Positions 1 to 8,151 are shown, numbered from the stretch's first letter. The stretch: DNA of 63,099 nucleotides from an uncultured Clostridia bacterium (GCA_944332995.1 CALVKR010000002.1:1-63099); one strand, 5' to 3'. Notes: generated by a model from the sequence alone, not told the origin. Translations and numbers: made by a program.

Positions 1-388
1 CGGAAAGCTCTTTTACCTTTTTATTTTCAATAAGTTCGAATTGCGAAAGGAATTTTTCATATTTACTTTGATTCCAAGTCGGATAAAAAGGCGCGTATGC
101 TTTGCGTATTGCAGCGAGCGTATTCATAGGATAATATCGAAAACCGCCCCCGACATAACCTATCGTCTGTTTAACAACCATTTCCTCTTTAAGAAAATCT
201 TTTCCAAATACAGAGACACTTCCTTCTGCATTGATAAGACGTAAAATACCTTTAATTGTCGTGCTTTTCCCTGCTCCGTTTCTTCCAATAAGTCCGGAAA
301 TATGCCCTTGCTTCACGAAAAAACTTACCTTATCCAACGTGAATTCCGGATAGACTTTTGTTAATTCCCTGACTTCAAGCGCGTTCAT
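1..388 (-). CDS. ABC transporter ATP-binding protein, partial
   Basis: Reading the minus strand from the ATG at 388 gives 129 codons with no stop before the window edge, so only the N-terminal half is present. It starts MNALEVRELTKVYPEF and has a Walker A motif, GRNGAGKST, near residue 37. The rest resembles the BcrA/YtrB-like ATPases that drive ABC-2 type exporters; the signature motif and Walker B lie outside the window. The start overlaps the stop of the upstream AbrB-type gene by 4 nt (ATGA), so the two are translationally coupled. A partner permease would be expected beyond the left edge. Substrate cannot be inferred. Family is secure; function within the family is not. Confidence 0.9.
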   Translation of the reverse strand, partial: MNALEVRELTKVYPEFTLDKVSFFVKQGHISGLIGRNGAGKSTTIKGILRLINAEGSVSVFGKDFLKEEMVVKQTIGYVGGGFRYYPMNTLAAIRKAYAPFYPTWNQSKYEKFLSQFELIENKKVKELS

Positions 389-612
389 TTTTTATCTTTA
401 TCTCCGTTTTTAATATTGTTAACAGCATTCCACAACGTTTCCATATAAGAAAACGGCTGCAAGGCGATACCTTGTCCTTTGTCCGCCATTAAAAGTAATG
501 AATCGCCGGTATTCAGCGAAAACATATCCCGTACCTCTTTAGGAATAACAATCTGTCCTTTTGGACCGATTTTTACCGTAGTCAGAAACTTACCTTCAGG
601 GAAATTCTCCAT
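385..612 (-). CDS. AbrB/MazE/SpoVT-type DNA-binding regulator
   Basis: A 75-residue protein whose residues about 10-50 form the swapped-hairpin AbrB fold: TTVKIGPKGQIVIPKEVR is the hallmark first strand pair, followed by a Gly-Asp turn (LNTGDSLLL). The short charged C-terminal tail (about residues 51-75) is typical of transcriptional AbrB-type regulators rather than of MazE antitoxins, and no toxin gene follows. The ATG at 612 has a good ribosome site (AAGGAG, 6 nt away). It is the first gene of a two-gene-plus operon with the ABC ATPase, so it probably controls that transporter and itself. ABC-2 exporters of this kind are more often paired with a GntR-type regulator. Target genes are unknown. 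Confidence 0.9.
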   Translation of the reverse strand: MENFPEGKFLTTVKIGPKGQIVIPKEVRDMFSLNTGDSLLLMADKGQGIALQPFSYMETLWNAVNNIKNGDKDKK

Positions 613-653
613 AATACACTCCTTCAGTATAATTAGTATTACTTTTCTTACTT

Positions 654-682
654 ATTATACAAATAAATGAACGAAATGTCAA
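654..682 (-). promoter_or_regulatory. Sigma-A promoter of the AbrB-ABC operon
   Basis: On the minus strand there is a perfect TTGACA (682-677), a 17-bp spacer and a perfect TATAAT (659-654), about 42 bp ahead of the AbrB start. Between the -10 and the ATG lies an imperfect palindrome bounded by AGTA and TACT that could be an autoregulatory operator; that last point is inference only. Confidence 0.85.
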
Positions 683-913
683 TAAATAAAAAGTTTTGAA
701 AGATAAGATTACAAAAAGATCGTCAATAAGATTTAGCATTATTGAAAGAATAAACTACTATTTCTCCGATTCGCTCAAAAAGCACAACAACTCGATCGAT
801 TCGGTAAAGGAAACAGAAAATCAGTCCAAAGAGACTGCTCCTTTATCTGACTTTCAAAGTTCGTACAAAGGCGATAACTCTCCGCCAAGCAAAGGCTCGC
901 CTTTAATCAAAAT

Positions 914-939
914 AAAAAAGCAACACTCGTTGCTTTTTT
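914..939. terminator. Bidirectional hairpin terminator
   Basis: Perfect 11-bp stem AAAAAAGCAAC / GTTGCTTTTTT with a 4-nt loop, A-tract on one side and T-tract on the other, so it can terminate on either strand. No confident plus-strand gene ends here. The open frame of about 160 codons around it (696-1184) has no ribosome site and a composition unlike the other genes. Confidence 0.7.
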
Positions 940-954
940 ATTTTTTCTTTTTTT

Positions 955-1190
955 GCTTCGCCTTTGCATTTCTTGCTAATCGGGAAACGAAATATGTGAC
1001 GCTCGTCGTTAAGCATGGCTTGTGTGAGCAGGCTCCTCGCTATTCCGTCGTGCTTTCGCACTTCTTACGAATCCCTCCTTCTCCGCCATATCGTCGCCGC
1101 AAGGCGACAGCTGGCACGGCAAGCAAATGCTTGCCGTTTCTTTTTATCATTCGTCTTGCCTTCATAAAAAGACGCTTTTTGTAGTCGTTG
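955..1190. repeat. GC-richer structured non-coding island, possible interspersed repeat
   Basis: This stretch of the 640-1343 gap is clearly richer in G+C than its AT-rich flanks and is packed with hairpins: GTCGCC/GGCGAC with a GCAA tetraloop (1093-1108) and ACGGCAAGC/GCTTGCCGT (1116-1137). At about 1069-1089 it contains the string CGAATCCCTCCTTCTCCGCCA, which looks like the T-arm end, acceptor strand and CCA of a tRNA-Ser, but no complete tRNA can be folded upstream. No coding signal was found on either strand. It may be a copy of an interspersed repeat family or the scar of an integration at a tRNA gene; neither can be decided from one copy. Confidence 0.35.
1116..1145 (+). terminator. Hairpin with T-tract inside the structured island
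   Basis: A 9-bp perfect stem (ACGGCAAGC / GCTTGCCGT, loop AAAT) is followed by TTCTTTTT, the form of a rho-independent terminator on the plus strand. There is no recognised plus-strand gene upstream, so its role is unclear. Confidence 0.45.
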
Positions 1191-1213
1191 CCACTTGCAT
1201 AACTGATACAATT

Positions 1214-1241
1214 AAAAAGAAGCGCTTGAGCGCTTCTTTTT
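1214..1241. terminator. Bidirectional terminator downstream of the CNNM-family gene
   Basis: Perfect 12-bp inverted repeat AAAAAGAAGCGC / GCGCTTCTTTTT around a TTGA loop, about 100 bp past the stop of the minus-strand gene at 1343. The flanking A and T runs let it work in both directions. Confidence 0.75.
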
Positions 1242-1342
1242 ATGTATTTTAATTGGGGTTATAGTAAGCGTTGTTGATAGCTGTTATAATAGCTGTCGCA
1301 GTGGTTGAAAATTTGCATAATCGGGAAAGAGGAACAAATTAT

Positions 1343-2689
1343 TTACTGCTCGTCCGATGGATCGGGTTTGTCGGATTTTTCTTGTTTTTCGTCGATATGT
1401 TCTTTATCGTCTTTATCGTCTTTATCTTTTTTATCTTTTTTGTCTTCTTCTTCCTCAGTTATCGGATTGACGAGCACGTGGGCAAAAAGCGCCTTGTGAT
1501 TGTCGGCTTCGGTGACGGTAACGGTGAGGTTTTTAAAATTGAACGTATCGTCTTTGACGGGCACTTTGTCGAGCTGTTCGGATATCCAGCCGTTGACGGT
1601 TGAGCTTTCGGACTGTACGTCAATATCGAATTTGTCGCTAAAGTCGTTGAAGTTCATTCCGCAATTTACGGTGTAGTTTGTTTCGTCAATCTGTTTTACG
1701 TCCTCTTGCACGTCGTCGTGCTCGTCCCATATTTCACCGACGAGTTCTTCCAAAATATCTTCCATTGTTACGATACCGAGCGTTCCGCCGTATTCGTCTA
1801 AAACTACGGCAACGTGAGATTTGTTTGTTTGCAATCTTTTGAGCAACTCGCTTATCTTTTCGGAACTATGCGTGAAGATAGGGGGAGTGATGATATCTTT
1901 TATGGATTTATCGGTTATACCTTTTGCGGTGAAAAAGTCTTTCATATGCAAAACGCCGATGATGTTGTCGATATCCTCGTTGTAGACCAAAAGCCTGGTA
2001 AACTTAGTCTTTTCAAACTTTTCGGCTATATCCTTTTTTGGCATATCTAGCGAAAGAGATTCAAGGTCGACTCGGTGCGTTAAAATTTGCTCTGCTTTGA
2101 CTTCGGAAAACTCTATGGCGTTTCTGAGCAGGTCGCCCTCGCTTGTGTCGATAGAACCGCCTTCTTCCACTTCTTCGACAAACATTAAAAGCTCGGCTTG
2201 AGACATTTTGTTTGACGCCTTCTTTTTAAAGAAAAGGGATATAAACTTTTTAAGCAATGAAAAGAGCAGGTTGAGCGGAGCGAATACCCATATAAGCAAC
2301 TGCAATAGGGGAGCCGAGAACATGGCAAAACTTTCGGGAAAGTCCTTTGCTATGCTTTTGGGCGAAACCTCGCCGAATATCAAAACTACAATCGTTATAA
2401 CAACGGTGGAAACTGTGGCGCCTATATCGCCGAGCACGCTGACAAAAAGCACGGTGCCGAGTGACGCCACGCCGATGTTGACAAGGTTGTTTCCAATCAG
2501 AAGAGTGGATAAAAGCCTGTCATAGTTTTGCGAAAGTTTTAAAACCAGTTTTGCTCTTTTGTTACCCTTTTCCGCAAGGGTTTTGATTCTCGTTCTGCTG
2601 AGCGAGGAAAAAGCCGTTTCGGTTGCCGAAAAATAAGCGGAAAATATAATACAAGCAACCATTCCGATAATTATACCTATATACTGCAT
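1343..2689 (-). CDS. CNNM/CorC-HlyC family membrane protein with CBS pair
   Basis: The 448 residues show the usual order of this family. An N-terminal DUF21/CNNM membrane domain (about 1-175) contains SATETAFSSL and GEVSPKSIAK. A CBS-domain pair follows (about 200-320), with MKDFF and DEYGGTLGIVTMEDILEELVG at its end, then a CorC_HlyC domain (about 335-415). A lysine/aspartate-rich tail (about 416-448, repeats of KKDKKDKDDK type) is unusual and probably disordered. Family members move or sense Mg2+ or related cations at the membrane, though many are annotated 'hemolysin'. The ATG at 2689 has AAAGGAG 10 nt upstream. It sits downstream of a 50-codon ORF and a strong promoter, and convergent hairpins close the unit. 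Substrate is inferred from the family only. Confidence 0.93.
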   Translation of the reverse strand: MQYIGIIIGMVACIIFSAYFSATETAFSSLSRTRIKTLAEKGNKRAKLVLKLSQNYDRLLSTLLIGNNLVNIGVASLGTVLFVSVLGDIGATVSTVVITIVVLIFGEVSPKSIAKDFPESFAMFSAPLLQLLIWVFAPLNLLFSLLKKFISLFFKKKASNKMSQAELLMFVEEVEEGGSIDTSEGDLLRNAIEFSEVKAEQILTHRVDLESLSLDMPKKDIAEKFEKTKFTRLLVYNEDIDNIIGVLHMKDFFTAKGITDKSIKDIITPPIFTHSSEKISELLKRLQTNKSHVAVVLDEYGGTLGIVTMEDILEELVGEIWDEHDDVQEDVKQIDETNYTVNCGMNFNDFSDKFDIDVQSESSTVNGWISEQLDKVPVKDDTFNFKNLTVTVTEADNHKALFAHVLVNPITEEEEDKKDKKDKDDKDDKEHIDEKQEKSDKPDPSDEQ

Positions 2690-2704
2690 ATCGCGATTTC
2701 TCCT

Positions 2705-2857
2705 TTAAACCAAGAATGCCGAGCAGGGAAGCATAAAAGTGTTCCTCATGCACGGCAAGCATAATATCGCTTTCGAGAGAAATCGAAGCGAATAAAAAGT
2801 TTTATTTAGTTTTTTGAAATAAGTTCGGCTACAATCGCCGTTATCGTCTGATGTCAT
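2705..2857 (-). CDS. Small upstream ORF (50 aa) ahead of the CNNM gene
   Basis: This ORF has a strong ribosome site (AAAGGAG, 6 nt before ATG) and lies just downstream of a near-perfect promoter. Its stop codon overlaps the ribosome site of the CNNM gene, so the two could be coupled. The product begins MTSDDNGDCSRTYFKKLNK and is basic, with a cysteine-containing, moderately hydrophobic second half. I recognise no family. A one-base frame change near 2790 would continue as ESDIMLAVHEEH, which faintly resembles the segment before the CBS pair in CorC/HlyC proteins, so it could also be the degraded 5' end of a second copy. It is either a leader peptide or a relic; coding status is uncertain. Confidence 0.4.
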   Translation of the reverse strand: MTSDDNGDCSRTYFKKLNKTFYSLRFLSKAILCLPCMRNTFMLPCSAFLV

Positions 2858-2879
2858 ACGTTTCTCCTTTATTTTTTGT

Positions 2880-2908
2880 ATTATATCAAAAAAAATTCTT
2901 TTCGTCAA
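2880..2908 (-). promoter_or_regulatory. Sigma-A promoter for the small ORF and CNNM gene
   Basis: Minus strand TTGACG (2908-2903), 17-bp spacer, TATAAT (2885-2880). Predicted transcription start near 2873, leaving a leader of about 185 nt before the CNNM start that contains the 50-codon ORF. No M-box or other known cation riboswitch was recognised in it. Confidence 0.8.
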
Positions 2909-3064
2909 TAGCAATATCAATCAATCCAAAAAGCCTGACGTGACGCTTTTTATCGATTTATAAATTTTGACAGGCGTTTTGCTTTTAAGACTTTTTTATT
3001 GCTATAATTTGCGATTTTTCGAGCGTTAGCTGCCTTTGGTGAGAAAATCTCCGAAAATTGCGTA

Positions 3065-3093
3065 TTGACACAAAATTCGTTTACTTGTATAAT
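3065..3093 (+). promoter_or_regulatory. Sigma-A promoter of the GlpA-like operon
   Basis: Perfect TTGACA (3065-3070), 17-bp spacer, perfect TATAAT (3088-3093). It fixes the start of the next gene: the open frame extends upstream to 3065, but that extension is the promoter itself, so translation must begin at the ATG at 3125. Confidence 0.9.
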
Positions 3094-3124
3094 AAAAACA
3101 CATTATTTACAATATGGGGCGAAA

Positions 3125-4822
3125 ATGAATATTGACAAACTGAACGCACGTCTGAAAAAGCTGTTCGACGGTAGGGTAACGGCTACTCTTACCGACGACA
3201 GTATCGTTTTGAGCGGCTCACTTGACCGCTGGGACGATATCGTTTTGGCGTGCAAAACCGCAGTAGATAAAAAGAGCGGCAAGCACGTAGTAAACGACAT
3301 TGTTTTAAACGGCCGTGAAATTCCCAAGACCCGAGTTCCCTCGATTAACGACACGTCCCTCGACGGTTTAAACGTCGACGTGCTTGTCATAGGCGGTGGT
3401 ATATCGGGTTGTTCCATTTTAAGAGAGCTTACCAAGTGGAAGATATCCTGTTTGCTTGTCGACAAGGAAAGTGACGTAGCCTGCCACGCCTCGTCGAGAA
3501 ACGACGGAGAGGTCCACCCCGGAATTGACCTAAATAAGGGTTCGCTTAAGCAGCACTACGTTTTGATAGGAAACGAAATGTATGACAAAGTGTGCCGTGA
3601 ACTCGACGTTCCGTTCAAGAGGGTGGGGCAATACGTCGGAATTAGCAAACTTTGGCTAAAGCCGTTTGTCAGGCTTTATGTCTTACAGCGGAGATTATGC
3701 GGTGTAAAAGGGACGAAAATTATCGGCAGAAGAAAATTGAGAAAGCTTCAACCCGGACTAAATAAAAAATTTAAATTTGCCGTTTTCAGTCCCACGGCAG
3801 GGTGCGTTTGTCCGTATAATCTGACGATAGCGTACGCCGAAAACGCCGTAACCAACGGCGCAAAAATATCTCTAAACACCTTCGTTTCGGATATGACCGT
3901 CGAAAACGGCGTTATTAAATCGGTAGTTACAAACAGGGGTATAATATACCCTAAAATCGTCGTCAATGCCGCAGGCTGTTTTGCCGAGGACGTCGCTAAA
4001 ATGGCGGGTGACAGATTTTATTCCATTCACCCTCGCAGGGGAACGAATTCAATTTTGGACAAAAAGACGGGCGGATACGTTACGGCCATAGCGGGCATTA
4101 AGGGGGCTAAGAGCACTCCCAATACAAAAGGAGGCGGAATTTTACATACGGTGCACGATAACCTGCTTGTAGGTCCCAACGCCGTGGAAACGTATGAAAA
4201 AGAAAACTTCGCCACCGATGCCGAAAGCATAAACGGCGTATTCAAAAAACAGTCGATAACAAGTCCGCTCATCTCCAAGAAAGATATAATCACCTATTTT
4301 ACCGGAGTCAGAGCGCCGACGTTTGAAGAAGATTTCATAATTGAAAAAGGACACAAGACAAAAAATCTCGTGCACTGTGCGGGTATTCAGTCGCCCGGGT
4401 TGACTACCGCTCCTGCCGTAGCTTTGGACGTTTCAAAAATGTGCGTCGATATGCTGGGCGGCGCAGAAGTCAATAAAGATTTTAATCCTGTCAGACAGGG
4501 CATACCGCACCTTGCCGATATGCCGCTCGAGGAAAGAGACAGGCTCATAAAACAAAATCCCGACTACGGCGTCATAGTGTGTCGCTGTGAGGAAGTGAGC
4601 AAGGGCGAGATTTTAGACGCATTGAACCGTACGCTTTCCGTTCCCACCGTGGACGGAGTGAAAAGAAGAGTGCGTCCCGGTATGGGAAGATGTCAGGGCG
4701 GTTTCTGCATGCCGCTTGTTACGAAAATTATTTCCGAGTATCAAGGGTGCGATTTAACCTCCGTAGTTAAAGGCTCGGAAGGCTCGGTCATAAATTACTC
4801 TCACACAAAGGAGGGTAAATAA
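3125..4822 (+). CDS. GlpA-like FAD-dependent dehydrogenase with 2Fe-2S (BFD-like) domain
   Basis: The 565-residue protein has three parts. Residues about 1-70 look like a small BON-type domain (SIVLSGSLDRWDD...VVNDIVL). Residues about 84-460 are a DAO/glycerol-3-phosphate-dehydrogenase fold with VIGGGISGC for FAD (90-96) and ASSRNDGEVHPG after it. Residues about 480-545 are a BFD-like 2Fe-2S domain with CRCEEVS and RPGMGRCQGGFC. Family members oxidise sn-glycerol 3-phosphate to dihydroxyacetone phosphate and pass electrons to a partner flavoprotein. The next two genes match those that accompany this enzyme in Thermotoga and clostridial glycerol operons. The start at 3125 is set by the promoter within the longer frame. 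The substrate is inferred from context and could be another polyol phosphate. Confidence 0.88.
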   Translation: MNIDKLNARLKKLFDGRVTATLTDDSIVLSGSLDRWDDIVLACKTAVDKKSGKHVVNDIVLNGREIPKTRVPSINDTSLDGLNVDVLVIGGGISGCSILRELTKWKISCLLVDKESDVACHASSRNDGEVHPGIDLNKGSLKQHYVLIGNEMYDKVCRELDVPFKRVGQYVGISKLWLKPFVRLYVLQRRLCGVKGTKIIGRRKLRKLQPGLNKKFKFAVFSPTAGCVCPYNLTIAYAENAVTNGAKISLNTFVSDMTVENGVIKSVVTNRGIIYPKIVVNAAGCFAEDVAKMAGDRFYSIHPRRGTNSILDKKTGGYVTAIAGIKGAKSTPNTKGGGILHTVHDNLLVGPNAVETYEKENFATDAESINGVFKKQSITSPLISKKDIITYFTGVRAPTFEEDFIIEKGHKTKNLVHCAGIQSPGLTTAPAVALDVSKMCVDMLGGAEVNKDFNPVRQGIPHLADMPLEERDRLIKQNPDYGVIVCRCEEVSKGEILDALNRTLSVPTVDGVKRRVRPGMGRCQGGFCMPLVTKIISEYQGCDLTSVVKGSEGSVINYSHTKEGK

Positions 4823-4823
4823 T

Positions 4824-6074
4824 ATGGAAAAATACGACGTCGTTATAATAGGCGGTGGTCCTGCCGGGCTTGCCGCCGCAATATCCGCACACGATAAGGG
4901 CGCAAAAGTTTTGATTGTCGAAAGGGAAGCGTCTTTGGGCGGAATATTGAAACAGTGTATTCACGACGGTTTCGGGCTTGTCCGCTTCGGCGAAAAGCTG
5001 TCGGGGCCGGAATACGCCGAGAGATTTATCGACGAAGTCAAGGCAAAGAAGATAGATTATCTTTTGTTGGCTTTCGTAACAAAAATTGAAAGAGAAAACT
5101 CAAAGTTTGTTCTTTCGATTGTAACGAGAGAGGGAATAAAAATCTTTGAGGCAAACGCTCTCGTACTTGCCACGGGGTGCAGAGAGAGAACGGCAAGACA
5201 AGTGTTTATACAGGGTACCCGTCCGTCGGGGATATTTACCGCAGGCACGGCTCAGCATTTTGTCAATCTGCTCGGAGTTATGCCGTGTAAAAAGTGCGTT
5301 ATCTTGGGCAGCGGAGATATAGGGCTCATTATGGCAAGACGCCTCACTCTCGAGGGAGCTCAGGTGGTGGGCGTATACGAGGCAAAAGATACGCCGTCGG
5401 GACTGACGAGAAATATCATGCAATGTCTTAACGATTTCGATATTCCGCTTCATCTATCCACGACCGTGACAAGAGTTTTCGGAAATTCTCGGCTTGAGGC
5501 TGTGGAAATATCTAAAGTCGATTCTCAAATGCGTCCTATAAAAGGCACGGAAGAAATTATAGAGTGTGACAGTTTAATCCTCTCCGTCGGACTCATTCCC
5601 GAAAACGAGCTCGCCGAATCTGTCGGCGTCAAATCAGACGGCAGAGCAAAGGGCGCAGTGTGCGACAATACCTTTATGACCAACGTTGACGGCGTGTTCA
5701 CGGCGGGCAACGCAACTCACGTCAACGACCTTGTAGACTACGTTTCGGAAAGCGGTGAGATAGCAGGAGCAAACGCAGCGGCGTATAAGGAAAAAAAGCG
5801 AGAGCTTACCGACGTCAATGCGGATAAAAATACTCTTTATATAGTGCCTGAAAAACTTGACAGAAATACCGATTTATCCAAAGTAATTATGTTTTTCAGA
5901 AGTTCGCATGTGATGAAAAATTGCACAGTCATCCTTAAAGTCGACGGCAGGGAAGTATTCAAAAGAAGGTATCAGAATTTAAAACCGCCTGAAATGGAGC
6001 GTATTTGCGTTGATTTTTCAGGTTGCGCACTGTCGAAGGATTCGTCGGTGGAATTTTCAATCGAGGAGGGCTGA
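4824..6074 (+). CDS. FAD/NAD(P)-dependent oxidoreductase (GlpA partner)
   Basis: A 416-residue pyridine-nucleotide-disulfide-fold flavoprotein. DVVIIGGGPAGLAAAISA near the N-terminus binds FAD, and a second Rossmann motif, LGSGDIGLIMARRL, near residue 160 binds NAD(P). ATGCRERTARQ closes the FAD site. GGILKQCIHDGFGL is characteristic of the subgroup encoded beside GlpA-like dehydrogenases; these have no CxxxxC redox disulfide and probably move electrons from the dehydrogenase to NAD or another acceptor. The last 95 residues form an extra domain. It starts 2 nt after the upstream stop, with AAAGGAGGG as ribosome site, so it is in the same operon. Electron acceptor unknown. Confidence 0.88.
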   Translation: MEKYDVVIIGGGPAGLAAAISAHDKGAKVLIVEREASLGGILKQCIHDGFGLVRFGEKLSGPEYAERFIDEVKAKKIDYLLLAFVTKIERENSKFVLSIVTREGIKIFEANALVLATGCRERTARQVFIQGTRPSGIFTAGTAQHFVNLLGVMPCKKCVILGSGDIGLIMARRLTLEGAQVVGVYEAKDTPSGLTRNIMQCLNDFDIPLHLSTTVTRVFGNSRLEAVEISKVDSQMRPIKGTEEIIECDSLILSVGLIPENELAESVGVKSDGRAKGAVCDNTFMTNVDGVFTAGNATHVNDLVDYVSESGEIAGANAAAYKEKKRELTDVNADKNTLYIVPEKLDRNTDLSKVIMFFRSSHVMKNCTVILKVDGREVFKRRYQNLKPPEMERICVDFSGCALSKDSSVEFSIEEG

Positions 6075-6075
6075 T

Positions 6076-6435
6076 ATGAAAGAGCTGATATGTATCGTAT
6101 GCCCGAACGGCTGTCTTTTAAAAATTGACGAAAAAACCTTAAAGGTAGAGGGAAATAAATGCAAAAAAGGTGAGGAATTTGCCATAAGCGAGCTTACCGC
6201 ACCTAAACGAACGCTTACTACCACGGTTAGGACTGCATTTAAAGACATTCCCGTTTTGCCCGTCAGAGTAAGCGGTGAAATACCTAAGGACAAAATCTTC
6301 GACGTAATGAAAGAAATCAACAAAACGGTCGTAGATAAAACAGTCAAACGGGGTGAAACGGTTATTAAAAACGTGCTTAATCTCGGGGTCGACGTCATTG
6401 CTACTTCATCGAAACTGTTTGACGGAGCAAAATAA
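6076..6435 (+). CDS. DUF1667 Cys-rich protein of the GlpA-like operon
   Basis: A 119-residue DUF1667 protein. Four cysteines near the N-terminus (CIVCPNGC and GNKC, residues about 6, 9, 13 and 29) form a probable Fe-S or zinc site; the rest is a small globular domain (VLPVRVSGEIPKDKIFDVM). The family is found almost only as the third member beside GlpA-like and NAD-dependent flavoproteins, where it is thought to act in electron transfer. A longer open frame begins at 6010, but GAGGAGGG at 6063-6070 sits 5 nt ahead of the ATG at 6076, which decides the start. The gene begins just after the previous stop. Biochemical role unproven. Confidence 0.87.
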   Translation: MKELICIVCPNGCLLKIDEKTLKVEGNKCKKGEEFAISELTAPKRTLTTTVRTAFKDIPVLPVRVSGEIPKDKIFDVMKEINKTVVDKTVKRGETVIKNVLNLGVDVIATSSKLFDGAK

Positions 6436-6466
6436 CTTGCAAAAGGTAAAATGATAAGGGGTGAAA

Positions 6467-8023
6467 ATGAATAAAGGTATTGTTTTAACTTTTGATATAG
6501 GCACGCAGAGTATAAGGGGTATGTTTATCGATGAAAAAGGAAATATCCTCGATATCGAACAAAAAATATACGAGGTGCCTTATTTCTCGAAAAATCCCGG
6601 TTGGGCGGAGCAAAAACCCGATTTCTATTTTGAAAAACTTTGCGCTGTGTCCCGAATATTGGCAAGCCGTTCGCCTCAGCTGATGTCATCGGCTTTTGCG
6701 GTAACGATAACGACTCTCAGAGATACGGTGCTGTGTCTTGACAAAGAGCTAAAACCGTTAAGAGATATAGTGCTGTGGCTTGACAAGAGAGAAGCGGAGC
6801 ACACCAATCATTTGTCTGCGATAAAATCGTTTGTATTCAATGCCGCAGGCGTTATGGATACCATTGAAATGCAGCACCGTCAGTCTGTATGCAATTGGAT
6901 AATGGATTTTGAGCCGGATATCTGGGCAAATACTTCAAAATACGTCATGTTGTCCACATATCTCAATTATAAAATGACGGGAGTATTGAAAGATACAGCC
7001 ACAAATCAGATAGGTCACGTTCCTTTTGACTATAAAAACAGAAGGTGGATGAAAGAAAACGGTTTAACACGGTGCCTCTACGATATACCTAACGATATGC
7101 TTTGCGAAATAGTCGATTCGGGCACTGTGATAGGTAAAATCACACCCGAAATGAGCAAACTGTCGGGGATACCCGAAGGGCTTGAGCTTATCGCCTCAGG
7201 CTCGGATAAAGGCTGTGAAACTTTGGGACTTTCCGTCACCACAAAAAACAAAGCGGCACTGTCGTTCGGGACAACGGCGACAATTCATTTTACTACGCCC
7301 AACTACTTCGAGCCGATGAAATACGCGCCTGCTTATCCCGCCGTTCCAAACGACTTATATAACGCCGAAGTGCAGATATACCGAGGTTATTGGATGCTGT
7401 CGTGGTTTAAAAAGGAATTTGCGGCAAAAGAGTGCGAACAGGCAAAGCGTGAAGGAGTCAGTGCAGAATCGCTTTTAAACAAACATCTCTGCGAAGTCCC
7501 GGCAGGCTGTGAGGGGCTCATTCTTCAGCCGTATTGGTCACCCGGCATTGTCAATCCCAACGCACGAGGAGCGATAATCGGCTTTTCCGATTGCCATACG
7601 AGAGCGCATATTTACAGGGCGATAATAGAGGGTATAAACTACGGACTTATGGACAGTATGTACGCCATGCAAAAGAGAAGCGGGCAAAAGATAACGGAAA
7701 TTTTTATCGGCGGTGGGGGAAGCCAGTCGGACGAAATTTGCCAGATAACCTCGAGTATGTTCGGTCTGCCCGTAAAACGTATTCAGACGCATGAAGCGTC
7801 GGGACTCGGGTCATCTATGGTCGCATTCGTCGCAAAAGGAGTTTATAAAGACTACGACGAGGCTATTGCAAATATGGTGAGGGTAAAGGATACCTTTTAT
7901 CCCGACTTTGAAGAACACGAGCTGTATATGGAGCTTTATAAGGACATATACTGCCAGGTTTACAACAAGCTCGAACCGCTATACAAAAAGTTGAAGAAAC
8001 TTTTAAAAAGAGATGTAAAATAA
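6467..8023 (+). CDS. FGGY-family carbohydrate kinase
   Basis: The 518-residue protein has the two ribonuclease-H-like FGGY lobes. FDIGTQSIRGMF near the N-terminus binds phosphate. GSDKGCETLG in the middle supplies the likely catalytic Asp. SFGTTATI and IFIGGGGSQSDEICQI form the ATP site of the C-terminal lobe. Such kinases phosphorylate glycerol, xylulose, ribulose or related polyols with ATP. Following a GlpA-like dehydrogenase, glycerol or a glycerol-like polyol is the natural guess, but the sequence is not obviously a canonical GlpK and I cannot assign the substrate. Two in-frame starts exist, GTG at 6461 and ATG at 6467; the ATG is preferred because AAGGGG lies just upstream. It begins 31 nt after the DUF1667 gene. 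Confidence 0.88.
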   Translation: MNKGIVLTFDIGTQSIRGMFIDEKGNILDIEQKIYEVPYFSKNPGWAEQKPDFYFEKLCAVSRILASRSPQLMSSAFAVTITTLRDTVLCLDKELKPLRDIVLWLDKREAEHTNHLSAIKSFVFNAAGVMDTIEMQHRQSVCNWIMDFEPDIWANTSKYVMLSTYLNYKMTGVLKDTATNQIGHVPFDYKNRRWMKENGLTRCLYDIPNDMLCEIVDSGTVIGKITPEMSKLSGIPEGLELIASGSDKGCETLGLSVTTKNKAALSFGTTATIHFTTPNYFEPMKYAPAYPAVPNDLYNAEVQIYRGYWMLSWFKKEFAAKECEQAKREGVSAESLLNKHLCEVPAGCEGLILQPYWSPGIVNPNARGAIIGFSDCHTRAHIYRAIIEGINYGLMDSMYAMQKRSGQKITEIFIGGGGSQSDEICQITSSMFGLPVKRIQTHEASGLGSSMVAFVAKGVYKDYDEAIANMVRVKDTFYPDFEEHELYMELYKDIYCQVYNKLEPLYKKLKKLLKRDVK

Positions 8024-8151
8024 GGCAAATTTTAGCATCGCAAAGTGAATTGCTTGCTTAAAATCAAAAAAATATTCGCTATAAAAAATCACTCAATCGG
8101 TAAAACTTACCGAGCAATATAAAAACTCACAAAATATCAGGAGGCTAAACT

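Noticed and set aside
1014..1089. Complete tRNA-Ser gene
   Set aside because: Only the 3' end looks like a tRNA; no acceptor 5' strand, D-arm or anticodon arm can be placed upstream.
696..1184. Open frame of 162 codons on the plus strand
   Set aside because: It runs through two terminator-type hairpins and the structured island, has no ribosome site and its translation shows no domain-like pattern.
2562..2762. 66-codon minus-strand frame overlapping the CNNM start
   Set aside because: Most of it lies within the CNNM gene in another frame; only its first part is of interest, as noted in the upstream ORF finding.
2690..2880. M-box or Mn riboswitch ahead of the CNNM gene
   Set aside because: None of the conserved motifs of these riboswitches could be found; the leader contains a translatable ORF instead.
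3065..3124. Upstream extension of the GlpA-like frame
   Set aside because: A near-perfect promoter occupies these bases, so they cannot be translated from that promoter.
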